Shown: positions 28,374 through 36,584 of the stretch, piece after piece
How positions within the stretch are numbered: the first letter of the stretch is position 1
Layout of the letters: each line of letters starts with the position of its first letter
NCBI RefSeq assembly: GCF_015223065.1
Contig: NZ_JADFBY010000003.1
Span: 248,001-312,000 of the forward strand
DNA length: 64,000 nucleotides
Direction of reading: 5' to 3'
Origin: Mucilaginibacter sp. JRF
GTDB taxonomy: Bacteria > Bacteroidota > Bacteroidia > Sphingobacteriales > Sphingobacteriaceae
The notes under the pieces: generated by a model
Databases searched by the model: none
What the model saw: only the letters and a program-made list of their open reading frames with translations
What the model was told of the DNA's origin: nothing
Made by a program: the position numbers and the translations under genes

Positions 28374-28919
28374 ATGAAACCAATTTTCACCTTAATTCTT
28401 ATTACAATAAGTTCTATTGCCGCATACGGACAGCAAAATTCGGGCACGACAGATTCAACATTAAGAATAATTGACTCAAAAAGTCTTCAAATTTCTGATA
28501 CAACTGAGCTGCTAATACCTGATGATAACGAAACACGACCTCAATTTAAAGGCGGCATTAAAGCATTTGGCAAATACATCGTAAACAATTTAAAATACCC
28601 TGAAGTAGCGCAACTTATAGGCATTAACGGCAAGTTGAAAGTGCAATTTGTAATTGATAAAGACGGAAGCATTGTTGATGCAACACCCTTAACCTGCATA
28701 GGTGCCGGTTGCGAGGCAGAGGCCGTAAGGGTTTTAACTAATTCGCCTAAGTGGATTCCGGGTACTCAAAGACTAAAGCCTGTAATAGTGCAATACATCA
28801 TACCGATTGATTTTACTACACACAAGACAATGCTCACGATGAAGGAACTCCGTAGATCCAACTACGGTTTTCTGTTCCTGATAAAAGACAAGGTATACAA
28901 CATGGATCAGGCCGAATAG
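28374..28919 (+). CDS. Secreted TonB C-terminal-domain protein
   Basis: 181 aa. A signal peptide (MKPIFTLILITISSIAAYGQ) is followed by a short linker and a TonB C-terminal domain (RPQFKGGIKAFGKYIVNNLKYPEVAQ, GKLKVQFVIDKDGSIVDATPL, VQYIIPIDF). Unlike TonB itself it has no retained membrane anchor and no proline-rich span, so it is probably a soluble periplasmic protein. Proteins with this arrangement are common in Bacteroidota and of unknown role. It diverges from rplC and is the first gene of the block that splits the ribosomal clusters. Confidence 0.75.
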   Translation: MKPIFTLILITISSIAAYGQQNSGTTDSTLRIIDSKSLQISDTTELLIPDDNETRPQFKGGIKAFGKYIVNNLKYPEVAQLIGINGKLKVQFVIDKDGSIVDATPLTCIGAGCEAEAVRVLTNSPKWIPGTQRLKPVIVQYIIPIDFTTHKTMLTMKELRRSNYGFLFLIKDKVYNMDQAE

Positions 28920-29038
28920 GTGCTTGGCAAATCATTCCTATCAAACAGTATAATTATTGCCGAAGAACAGCATAACGAACAGCGCAAAATTGCCGGTAAA
29001 AAAAGCTACTTATTTATTGAAGATAGATGGTTAATCCA

Positions 29039-30898
29039 TCAAACAGCACTATCTTCTGTGGCTTGCATTATCTCTGTTTCCTGCTCATTAGCATCGGTAT
29101 TCCTTTTTACAAACGGATATATAGCATAACCGCTAATTATACCGGCTACCAGTCCTCCAATGTGCGCGGCATTATCAACCGAGCCTTTGATACCCATCAG
29201 CAGGTTAATGCCAATAAAAAAGGCCATGTTTGTAAGCAGAGCCTTGCGTTGAGCTGCTGTGTACATTTTGGTGGTTAACAAAGCTACATAAACACCGTAC
29301 ATACCAAATATAGCACCCGAAGCGCCGACGCCAACCGTTGCCGGGTGCCACCACAAGCTTGCCGCGCTACCTGCAAGGCCTGCAACTGTATAAGCTATAG
29401 CGAATTTTTTCGAGCCAATAACCGGCTCAAGCAGTAAGCCGATTAACATTAAGCCATACATATTTAACACCAGGTGCATAATACCCCCATGCAAAAACAT
29501 GGCAGTAAACAAGCGCCAGTAATCGCCATCAATAACGGCAGGTCGGTAATCGGCACCCCAAGTAAGCAGGTCAGATGAGCGGAATGACAGAAAACCCAAA
29601 CCGGCTATTACCATGGCAAAAAATATCGATATGTTCAGCAACATAACAACCGGTGATATACTATAACCCGGCCTTGGCCATAAAATACCTTTGACATCAT
29701 TAAGCCATCCAGAATTGGATTTTTTGGAGTTTAGCTTGCGCTGATGATCATTGCGAAGCGGGAAAAACTGAATGACTATCAAAAAGATGAATGCACCTAT
29801 ACCAAACGAGCCAAATATCCAGCCAAAGCTTGCACCTGCGCGCGCCTCAAAGGGCTCGTAAACCGGTTTCAATAATATCGCGTCATCAGCCGATTGGGTT
29901 GTATCTGTTTGAATAATTGCTGTACGGAAATTACTTAGATTGTCGCTTTTAGGTACCTTTTCAAGATAAATAAATGTACCCTGGTCTACCTGGTCAAACT
30001 CCGTTTGTGATGCCTCAGCAAACCTGTTATACTCTTTCTCCTTATCTTCGGGCGACAGATCATTCGAGATGGTTTTCTTGTATGTAACAGCAAGCCAGGC
30101 ATCGGGCTGTTCAATAATTAATGATCGCCCTTGATTATCACTACCTGTTTTTACCTCAAAATGTATAACACCATATTTACCTTTTTCGCCATACATTAAA
30201 GTTGACCTTTGAATATCTATGGTTTCCATAGATGCAATTCTGTTGCGAGGTATTCTGCTTATCTCTGCCTTAGAAGCTTCGCGCCCATTCACTATCAATA
30301 AAGCTTTTTTAAGGTTCAAATTGTCCTTGTTTTGCAGTGATAATAATAGGCTATCCACAGAGCGATCGGCAACTGTATCGTCTACCTTTGCATTGTGTAT
30401 CGGCACAGCACAATAAATTGTCATATCAAAATTCTGATCGTACTTACCAGAAGTTTTAAATGCGGAATGTGAACGAACAGCCTGTTTATCGAGATAATAC
30501 TGTTTCAGCTCATAGTATTTGGTTAGGGGCTGCTTTTTTATCGCACTGATGTATTCAAGCCGGGTAAGTTTACCTGTTGATGTTTCGATATAATTTAGGG
30601 CTATACATAAAGCGGCTCCTGACGAAAGGATTATAACAACTATAATACCACCTAACGGATCACGGCTTTTACTTGAGTTAAAATTTAAACGCTTTATTAT
30701 TAAGCGGGTAAATATTAAAGAAACCAGCACTACCACCGCCCCCGGAATGATAAAATTTTGCCACATATCATCAAGTTCGATCAACTCAAACCTGACAAAT
30801 ATTAGCCAATGCAGTAAGGAGTAAGCGAGTATAGTAGTTACAGAGATAAATAAGTAAGGCAGAAACACGTGCCTCAGCTTTGCTAAAAATTGATTCAT
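29039..30898 (-). CDS. Rhomboid-family intramembrane protease with plug-like insert
   Basis: 619 aa. The C-terminal 170 residues are a rhomboid domain: WRLFTAMFLHGGIMHLVLNMYG, the catalytic serine S527 in GVGASGAIFG, and histidine H579 in DNAAHIGGLVAG. The N-terminal half has three or more membrane helices. Between them, at about 198-251, a segment resembles the conserved end of TonB-receptor plug domains (ALLIVNGREAS, RIASMETIDIQRSTLMYGEKGKYGVIHFEVKTG). It would cleave membrane proteins; the substrate is unknown. It lies 31 bases downstream of the prephenate dehydrogenase gene on the same strand. Confidence 0.85.
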   Translation of the reverse strand: MNQFLAKLRHVFLPYLFISVTTILAYSLLHWLIFVRFELIELDDMWQNFIIPGAVVVLVSLIFTRLIIKRLNFNSSKSRDPLGGIIVVIILSSGAALCIALNYIETSTGKLTRLEYISAIKKQPLTKYYELKQYYLDKQAVRSHSAFKTSGKYDQNFDMTIYCAVPIHNAKVDDTVADRSVDSLLLSLQNKDNLNLKKALLIVNGREASKAEISRIPRNRIASMETIDIQRSTLMYGEKGKYGVIHFEVKTGSDNQGRSLIIEQPDAWLAVTYKKTISNDLSPEDKEKEYNRFAEASQTEFDQVDQGTFIYLEKVPKSDNLSNFRTAIIQTDTTQSADDAILLKPVYEPFEARAGASFGWIFGSFGIGAFIFLIVIQFFPLRNDHQRKLNSKKSNSGWLNDVKGILWPRPGYSISPVVMLLNISIFFAMVIAGLGFLSFRSSDLLTWGADYRPAVIDGDYWRLFTAMFLHGGIMHLVLNMYGLMLIGLLLEPVIGSKKFAIAYTVAGLAGSAASLWWHPATVGVGASGAIFGMYGVYVALLTTKMYTAAQRKALLTNMAFFIGINLLMGIKGSVDNAAHIGGLVAGIISGYAIYPFVKRNTDANEQETEIMQATEDSAV

Positions 30899-30929
30899 TG
30901 TATTGTGATAAGGTTTGATTATTTGTTTA

Positions 30930-32189
30930 TTACTCCATTGTTAACCGCCTGATTAGTTCTGCGCTTTGCTTGTTGCCTTCGTCCAGCCTGTCCTTAAAAA
31001 AGGCTTGTACGTGGTTAAAGTGGTTCTTATAGCCCTCCATATCGCCGTAGCCTATAATTGACGACCACTCGCGCACGGCTGAGTGAAATTCCAGATCGTC
31101 GCCACGGATGGTTTTGTCGTACAGGGCGGTTTCTATTGATTCTTCCAGCAGTTCTTCGTTCTTGAACAGGTATTCGGCAATACCCAACCGTAAACGGAAC
31201 GGCGGGGTTTGCGCTATCAGGTTATCGTACGGGCTAACGCCCAAATGGTACCAGGCATCAACCATACTCAATATACTTAAGTGCGAGTTGGGCTTACGCT
31301 GGGCGGGGCCATCGGCTAACGAGAACTCCTTCATTACGGCATCATTAAACATGATGGGTTTGCGGCTTTCGTGAAATACAAAATCGCGGGCGCGGTACAG
31401 CCTGTCGCGAAACTTTTGGCCCTCCTCCATGATCATCAGCTTAAACAGTTCTGACTCCGATTGTGCATAGCGTTTTACCTGCTGCCGCGCATACGGGTTC
31501 ATGATAGCCAAACCGGCATATACGTGCGCCTTGTAGCTGAATATGCGCAGGGTAGTAAGTATCTTAACATTATCAATACCGCCATGGTACGATCCATTAT
31601 CCCAGGGGAAGAAACCGGCATTGCTCCAGGCGGTGCCCATGCTTTCAAAACCCACGTGGGTTACGGCCTGTGTATCGGCCACAATGCGGTCGTGCTCGTG
31701 GTAGTCCTTTAACTCCACCACATCCGAACCTATGGCCGTGAACAGATCGAGCATGCGCTTGTAAGCATCGGCATTAGCACGATGGTTAATCAGTATCAGC
31801 TTTTGCCCTTCGGGTGCAAAGCCGGGGCCGTGCATGGCATGGAAGGTAATGATGTTGGTATCGGCAGGCAAATGTTTTTCAAAGGCTGTTATCTCGGGAT
31901 GTTTTACCGAGGTTTGCCCGGCTACTATGGCGCCATATTTGGTGATAGGGCCGTACTCGGCTACTACCTGATCTATCTTTTCGGCCTCTACCGAGTATAT
32001 AATGAGGTCGCAACGGTGAGCTATATCCTTACCGCTGTCTAATATTTTTACGTTATGCGGAGCAAGATCGGCTTCCAGCTTCTCGCGGTTATCGGGCATA
32101 TCGCATCCGTACACCTCGTAACCTGCCTTTGCAAATGCCTTGGCGTATAAACGCCCCATATCGCCCAAACCAATAATGCCTATTAACAT
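30930..32189 (-). CDS. Prephenate dehydrogenase, fungal Tyr1-like type
   Basis: 419 aa. The N-terminal Rossmann fold has GIIGLGDMGRLYAKAF. Several stretches recall yeast Tyr1, the NADP-dependent prephenate dehydrogenase: YSVEAEKIDQVVAEYGP, AGQTSVKHPEITAFEK, LHGP-like HAMHGPG, EHDRIVADTQAVTHVGFESMG, HVYAGLAIMNPYA and REWSSIIGYGD. It would oxidatively decarboxylate prephenate to 4-hydroxyphenylpyruvate for tyrosine synthesis. The resemblance is from memory of the yeast protein and needs an alignment. No other aromatic-pathway gene is adjacent. Confidence 0.75.
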   Translation of the reverse strand: MLIGIIGLGDMGRLYAKAFAKAGYEVYGCDMPDNREKLEADLAPHNVKILDSGKDIAHRCDLIIYSVEAEKIDQVVAEYGPITKYGAIVAGQTSVKHPEITAFEKHLPADTNIITFHAMHGPGFAPEGQKLILINHRANADAYKRMLDLFTAIGSDVVELKDYHEHDRIVADTQAVTHVGFESMGTAWSNAGFFPWDNGSYHGGIDNVKILTTLRIFSYKAHVYAGLAIMNPYARQQVKRYAQSESELFKLMIMEEGQKFRDRLYRARDFVFHESRKPIMFNDAVMKEFSLADGPAQRKPNSHLSILSMVDAWYHLGVSPYDNLIAQTPPFRLRLGIAEYLFKNEELLEESIETALYDKTIRGDDLEFHSAVREWSSIIGYGDMEGYKNHFNHVQAFFKDRLDEGNKQSAELIRRLTME

Positions 32190-32324
32190 GCTGCTAATAT
32201 AACTACGGTTGGCATATTTTGGAATGAAACATTATTTTCGTTTATTGCGCATGCTGATGCGGTTTATGTTAATATAGCCGCTGTGCAAGCTATTTTTATT
32301 CTGAAACTATCTAAAACTACACCT

Positions 32325-32963
32325 ATGAAGAAATTATTTTTTACCCCGATAATTATTTTTATAGCGTTTTTTACAACCGCACAGTCGCAGGACACTACTA
32401 AGAAGGTAGCTGGCCCGCAAACACGCGCCCAAACCCAGGCTGCTGCCCCTGCACCGCAAAATACCGATCGCAGCCTTAACGGCCAATACCGTTACCTGCT
32501 TACCAAAACATACAATTACCAGCAACCCGTTATCGGCGCGTTTTACCGCAACGTAATGGATACCATTAAAACCGAGCGCTCGGCATTACGCAAGGCGCAG
32601 GCTACGGTTAACAGCCAGGCTGCAACCATTAAAAAGTTGAATGTTGATGTTACCGTTAAGGATGAAATGATATCGGCATCAAACGCTAAAATGGATCAGA
32701 TAAATTTGTTGGGCATTGGCTTTACCAAAGCGGCTTACAATACCTTGATGTGGGGATTGGTGTTGGGCTTTGGCATTGCGTTGGCTATTGTTATTATTAC
32801 CACCACCCGCTTTAGGCACGAGGCTAAATACCGCATTAAGCTTTTTAATGAACTGTCGGAGGAATTTCAGGCCTATAAAACCAAGGCTAACGAGAAAGAG
32901 AAGAAGCTTGCCCGCGAACTGCAAACAGAGCGCAATAAGCTTGATGAGCTGATGGGCAGATAA
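32325..32963 (+). CDS. Signal-peptide, coiled-coil membrane protein of unknown function
   Basis: 212 aa from the ATG at 32325 (MKKLFFTPIIIFIAFFTTAQ), which begins a clear signal peptide; a start 14 codons upstream would bury it. An alanine/glutamine-rich linker follows, then a helix likely to be coiled coil (about 95-135), one membrane segment (about 153-175, LMWGLVLGFGIALAIVIITT) and a charged, coiled-coil-like C-terminus. Similar Bacteroidota proteins have sometimes been named tRNA (guanine-N1)-methyltransferase; nothing in this sequence supports that. I do not recognise a function. Confidence 0.6.
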   Translation: MKKLFFTPIIIFIAFFTTAQSQDTTKKVAGPQTRAQTQAAAPAPQNTDRSLNGQYRYLLTKTYNYQQPVIGAFYRNVMDTIKTERSALRKAQATVNSQAATIKKLNVDVTVKDEMISASNAKMDQINLLGIGFTKAAYNTLMWGLVLGFGIALAIVIITTTRFRHEAKYRIKLFNELSEEFQAYKTKANEKEKKLARELQTERNKLDELMGR

Positions 32964-33055
32964 TACGTACTATCCACTTTTATAATTTTTTAAAAAGACA
33001 GGCGGCAGCTTGCTTAATTATAAACGAACAGATATATTTAGGCTTTATCAACCTA

Positions 33056-34210
33056 ATGATCAATGCCATGCCGTCATCCAAAAGGAATCACCTTTGTTAT
33101 TTATTGCTGTTAGTACTGATAGTTTCGGGGCTGTGCTTTAACAGTGCCTATGCAGCAACATCATTTACTGATACCACCCGCAAGGTGCAAAGGTTAGATA
33201 CGGTAATGTCTGTACGCGGCTTTGCCATCGGCGCGCCACGCCCAAAGGGACTGGATGATTTTATCAAATTCATCAATCAGGAGCTTGGCCCCCGCCATGT
33301 AAATACGCTGATATTACGGATAGATTATGCCTATCAATTTAAATCGCACCCGGAATTGGTGGATAGCTTCGCCCTATCAAAAAACGAGGTTAAACGCATT
33401 GTTAAGGCTTGCCGAGATAATAAGATAGCAATAGTTTGCCAGATCAACCTGCTTGGTCATCAATCATGGGCTAACAAGGTGGGTAAGCTGTTAAAAGCCT
33501 ACCCGCAGTTTGATGAAACGCCCAACATCATCCCCCCGGCAAATTATAAATGGCCTAATGCCGATAGCCTGTACTGCAAAAGCTACTGCCCGTTGCACCC
33601 AGATGTACACAAGGTGGTGTTTGATGTGGTTGATGAGATATGCGACGCCTTTGAAACCAAAGCCTTTCACGCCGGAATGGATGAGGTGTTTTACATAGGC
33701 CATCAGCAATGCCCGCGTTGTGGAGGTAAGGACAAGGCCGCCTTGTATGCGGGTGAGGTGAAAAAGATCCGCGATCACCTGGCCGAAAAAGGCCGCTCGT
33801 TATGGATATGGGGCGATCGCCTGCTGGATGCCCGCCTAACCGGGCTGGGTATTTGGGAAGCCAGCATGAACAATACCGACCGCGCTATTGATATGATACC
33901 TAAGGATGTATTCATCTGCGACTGGCATTATGACCGCCCCGACCAAACTGCCGTGCTATTCGCCCTTAAAGGCTTGGATGTAGCCACCTGCACCTGGCGC
34001 AGTCCGCAGATAGCGGTACAACAAACGGAGGACATGATGCGTTTCCGTAAAAACTCTACCCCTGAGATGAAGGATCATTTTAAGGGAATGATATTGACGA
34101 TATGGTCGCGCAATGATCAGTTTTTGGATGAGTTTAAACAGGGCAAAAGTGAGGGGTTATCGCAAGCGGAAACCTTCAGGCAGTTATTTACTAAGGTAAA
34201 CAGCCTTTAA
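33056..34210 (+). CDS. Secreted glycoside hydrolase family 20-like protein
   Basis: 384 aa. A hydrophobic signal segment ends at about residue 34. The rest reads as a TIM barrel with the GH20-type Asp-Glu pair at D209-E210 in FHAGMDEVFYIG, and later SLWIWGDRLLD and MILTIWSRND. GH20 enzymes remove terminal N-acetylhexosamine by substrate-assisted catalysis. It lacks the usual GH20 N-terminal domain, so it is a short, divergent member. Its stop overlaps the stop of the convergent GH43-like gene by four bases. Confidence 0.7.
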   Translation: MINAMPSSKRNHLCYLLLLVLIVSGLCFNSAYAATSFTDTTRKVQRLDTVMSVRGFAIGAPRPKGLDDFIKFINQELGPRHVNTLILRIDYAYQFKSHPELVDSFALSKNEVKRIVKACRDNKIAIVCQINLLGHQSWANKVGKLLKAYPQFDETPNIIPPANYKWPNADSLYCKSYCPLHPDVHKVVFDVVDEICDAFETKAFHAGMDEVFYIGHQQCPRCGGKDKAALYAGEVKKIRDHLAEKGRSLWIWGDRLLDARLTGLGIWEASMNNTDRAIDMIPKDVFICDWHYDRPDQTAVLFALKGLDVATCTWRSPQIAVQQTEDMMRFRKNSTPEMKDHFKGMILTIWSRNDQFLDEFKQGKSEGLSQAETFRQLFTKVNSL

Positions 34211-35085
34211 ACGGCGGAAACACCTTCGCTCGTCATGATGATACGCCTGATAGTGCCATCATCATTGTAAAATAACCTGTCAACACATACCGCCCGGCGA
34301 TGGCTGCCTCCGCCGGGCAATGCACCATTATGGTAAAAAAAGTAGTCTGCTTCCTTAAAGGTAACTATAGCCGGGCGATTGGTTTCGCAATTACCGGCAA
34401 CCTCATTCAGTATGCCTTTAAATTGCCACAGGCCGTTAATATTTCTGCTGATGGCGTACGCCACCTTTTCGGGCTCGCCAAAGCCGTAGCACAGGTAATA
34501 GGTGCCATTGCGCTTATGTATGTGCGCTCCCTCGCTAAAGTATGGCAGGTTGAGTTTATAAATGTCGCTATCAATGCTGATCATATCATGGCTAAGTCGC
34601 GCGAAATAGCAGGTGCCCTTACCCCAAAAAATATAGGCCTGCCCGTCATCATCAATTAGTACCGATGGATCAAGGTTAGTCATTTCATCATTAACACCCG
34701 GCAGCATATCCAGATCTATCAATGCCGAACCCCGCGCATCAGTAAACGGCCCTTCCGGATTATCAGACACGGCCACCGCTATGGCTTTGCCTGTAATGGC
34801 AGCATGGGTTACGGCGGCATACCAATAGAATTTACCATTACGTTCAATCACCTTTGAGGCATAAGCATCGCCGCTTGCCCAGGTAAAATCAGTGGCGCGT
34901 AATGGCGTGGGGTGTTCGTGCCAGTTAACCATATCGGTTGATGAAAAGCAGCACCAATCATTCATCACATAATCGTCAATACCTTCGGGCGGGTCATCAT
35001 GACCGGTATAGAGGTAAACACTTTGTTGGTGCACCAGCACCGTCGGATCGGCAGTAAATTTATGTTTAATGATTGGGTTACTCAT
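34207..35085 (-). CDS. Glycoside hydrolase family 43-like protein
   Basis: 292 aa from the ATG at 35085 (MSNPIIKHKFTADPTVLVHQ). The three acidic residues of the five-bladed propeller family are placed as expected: D13 in TADPTV, D139 in NLDPSVLIDDDGQAYIFWG, and E185 in YFSEGAHIHKRNGTYYL. No signal peptide is seen, so it may act in the cytoplasm on imported arabinosides or xylosides. Substrate is not determinable. It converges on the GH20-like gene. Confidence 0.8.
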   Translation of the reverse strand: MSNPIIKHKFTADPTVLVHQQSVYLYTGHDDPPEGIDDYVMNDWCCFSSTDMVNWHEHPTPLRATDFTWASGDAYASKVIERNGKFYWYAAVTHAAITGKAIAVAVSDNPEGPFTDARGSALIDLDMLPGVNDEMTNLDPSVLIDDDGQAYIFWGKGTCYFARLSHDMISIDSDIYKLNLPYFSEGAHIHKRNGTYYLCYGFGEPEKVAYAISRNINGLWQFKGILNEVAGNCETNRPAIVTFKEADYFFYHNGALPGGGSHRRAVCVDRLFYNDDGTIRRIIMTSEGVSAV

Positions 35086-35233
35086 GGCATCGGCATCTAA
35101 TAACAATTATAACATCAACTGTTTAGTAAACTGCCCAACGCCAAAAAGGTTGACACAATTATGCGTTTATGGTATCATTATTGATGATTTTAAGCATCGC
35201 ATCAGTATTTTGAACCATTAAACTATCAGGCTT

Positions 35234-35494
35234 ATGAAAATCACCGTGAAAGAACCCTCAACAGGGGCGTTATTGAATTTAGATGCCAAGCCCGAAAAGC
35301 TTAACGGCGCGCAAGGCTATCGCATACAGCATGAAAATGGCTCGAGCTTTTTTATCAGCCACAGCGCGGGCACATGGCGATCAGGCGACAGCCATCATAT
35401 TGAGCCGGAGTTTCTGGTGAACATTGGCCTCGCGCTTGAGGGTAATGAGCTTAGCGAACAGATCGACTCTACAGATAGCAATACCGATCAGTAG
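35234..35494 (+). CDS. Small protein of unknown function
   Basis: 86 aa, soluble and acidic at the C-terminus (ELSEQIDSTDSNTDQ). The middle, GYRIQHENGSSFFISHSAGTWRSGDSHHIEPEFLVNIG, is regular enough to be a small folded domain. It has no recognised family. It converges on a 58-residue hydrophilic gene with a gap of six bases. Confidence 0.55.
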   Translation: MKITVKEPSTGALLNLDAKPEKLNGAQGYRIQHENGSSFFISHSAGTWRSGDSHHIEPEFLVNIGLALEGNELSEQIDSTDSNTDQ

Positions 35495-35500
35495 CGCGGG

Positions 35501-35677
35501 TTACTCGTGTTCTCTGTTCTTCAGGTCGGCAGCGACGCTGTTATCCGTTTTTTTGGTTTTGGGTTGTTGCTTGGCGGTGCGTTCTTCCGCTTCCTTAACC
35601 TCGTCTTTTTCACTGATGGGATGCTCTGTATGGAGTTCCTCTTTTTTATCACTATCGGTTTGATGTTGCTTTGCCAT
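35501..35677 (-). CDS. Small hydrophilic, probably disordered protein
   Basis: 58 aa read directly on the minus strand, starting MAKQHQTDSDKKEELHTEHP and ending VAADLKNREHE. More than half of the residues are charged or polar, with no hydrophobic core. It resembles in composition the proteins at 47328-47516 and 62581-62817. The frame is short, so it is held with modest confidence. Confidence 0.5.
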   Translation of the reverse strand: MAKQHQTDSDKKEELHTEHPISEKDEVKEAEERTAKQQPKTKKTDNSVAADLKNREHE

Positions 35678-35841
35678 GGTGTGGTATTTATATAACTAAC
35701 CTCTCCTTTCGGCCGATTGTTTAAAAGAAAATAAATTAATCAAAAAGAAACTATCTGAGATATAAATTAGTTATATTTATATCCCCGTACCATTATTGGT
35801 ACCCGGCCTAAACTTCCTGGTTAAACTTAAATTATAATGTT

Positions 35842-36039
35842 ATGGAACAGGAACTAAAGCATTATGAATTCATTAACCTGCAAACAGGTAATGTAATTTC
35901 GTACATATCGCTACCCGCGTCAATCACAGGTTTTAAACTGGAGCAACAGCTCGCTAAAAAGAAAACGGAACTGGCGATAAACAATCAGCTATACCTCGAC
36001 TTGATCTACTGGCAGGATCATGATCATTGCATCAGATAG
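35842..36039 (+). CDS. Small protein of unknown function
   Basis: 65 aa: MEQELKHYEFINLQTGNVIS, then a helical, charged middle and an aromatic/histidine-rich end (LDLIYWQDHDHCIR). No recognised family. It sits alone just before the rpsJ terminator region. Confidence 0.45.
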   Translation: MEQELKHYEFINLQTGNVISYISLPASITGFKLEQQLAKKKTELAINNQLYLDLIYWQDHDHCIR

Positions 36040-36054
36040 GTAAGAACAGCCTTA

Positions 36055-36096
36055 AAACAAAACAGCCATTTGCTTTTGGGCAAATGGCTGTTTCTA
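36055..36096. terminator. Bidirectional terminator after rpsJ
   Basis: AAACAGCCATTTGC pairs perfectly with GCAAATGGCTGTTT around a short loop, with A-rich and T-rich flanks. It ends the str cluster on the minus strand, so rpsJ is not read into the 8-kb accessory block. Confidence 0.85.
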
Positions 36097-36117
36097 TTTT
36101 CGGATCTTCCAGTACTA

Positions 36118-36423
36118 TCACACTTTGATCTCTACTTCAACACCGCTTGGCAATTCAAGCTTCATTAAAGCATCAACAGTTTTTGAATTTGAACTGTAGA
36201 TATCCAACAAACGCTTGTATGAGCAAAGTTGGAATTGCTCACGAGCTTTTTTGTTTACGTGTGGTGAACGTAATACAGTGAAAATTTTCTTTTCAGTTGG
36301 TAACGGAAGTGGTCCGCTAACTACAGCGCCAGTTGGCTTTACTGTTTTTACGATCTTCTCGGCTGACTTGTCAACCAAGTTGTAATCGTACGATTTCAAT
36401 TTGATCCTGATTCTTTGGCTCAT
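36118..36423 (-). CDS. rpsJ: 30S ribosomal protein S10
   Basis: 101 aa: [56 protein letters not shown]10 lies in the head of the small subunit and, as NusE, joins antitermination complexes. Here it is the last gene of rpsL-rpsG-fusA-rpsJ, with a strong terminator, and not the head of the S10 operon. Confidence 0.98.
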   Translation of the reverse strand: MSQRIRIKLKSYDYNLVDKSAEKIVKTVKPTGAVVSGPLPLPTEKKIFTVLRSPHVNKKAREQFQLCSYKRLLDIYSSNSKTVDALMKLELPSGVEVEIKV

Positions 36424-36529
36424 TTTAATTTACTTTTTGTGATTTCACCGATTGATTTGTGATCTCACTGATTTATTGATTGATCAGCACCTAAGAGCTA
36501 TTTATTAGGCAATGATCTGTTTATTGATA

Positions 36530-36573
36530 ATTGCACTAATTCATTCGTGAAAACACAAACGAATCAGTGCAAT
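36530..36573. repeat. Dyad in the fusA-rpsJ gap
   Basis: ATTGCACTAATTC (36530 onward) pairs with the arm ending at 36573 at 17 of 20 positions, with a four-base loop. It starts 11 bases before the fusA stop is reached from the rpsJ side. Confidence 0.7.
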
Positions 36574-36584
36574 CATGTAAGATA

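Noticed and set aside
32325-32963. Naming this protein a tRNA (guanine-N1)-methyltransferase, as some relatives have been
   Set aside because: It has a signal peptide, a membrane helix and coiled coils, and no SPOUT/TrmD motif.
35507-35695. A hydrophobic 62-codon plus-strand frame
   Set aside because: It is the antisense of the charged 58-residue minus-strand gene; hydrophobicity is what the complement of Lys/Glu codons gives.
28138-36117. The accessory block as a genomic island or prophage
   Set aside because: No integrase, tRNA target, phage or conjugation gene is present, and the codon style appears similar to the neighbours; treated as rearranged chromosomal genes.
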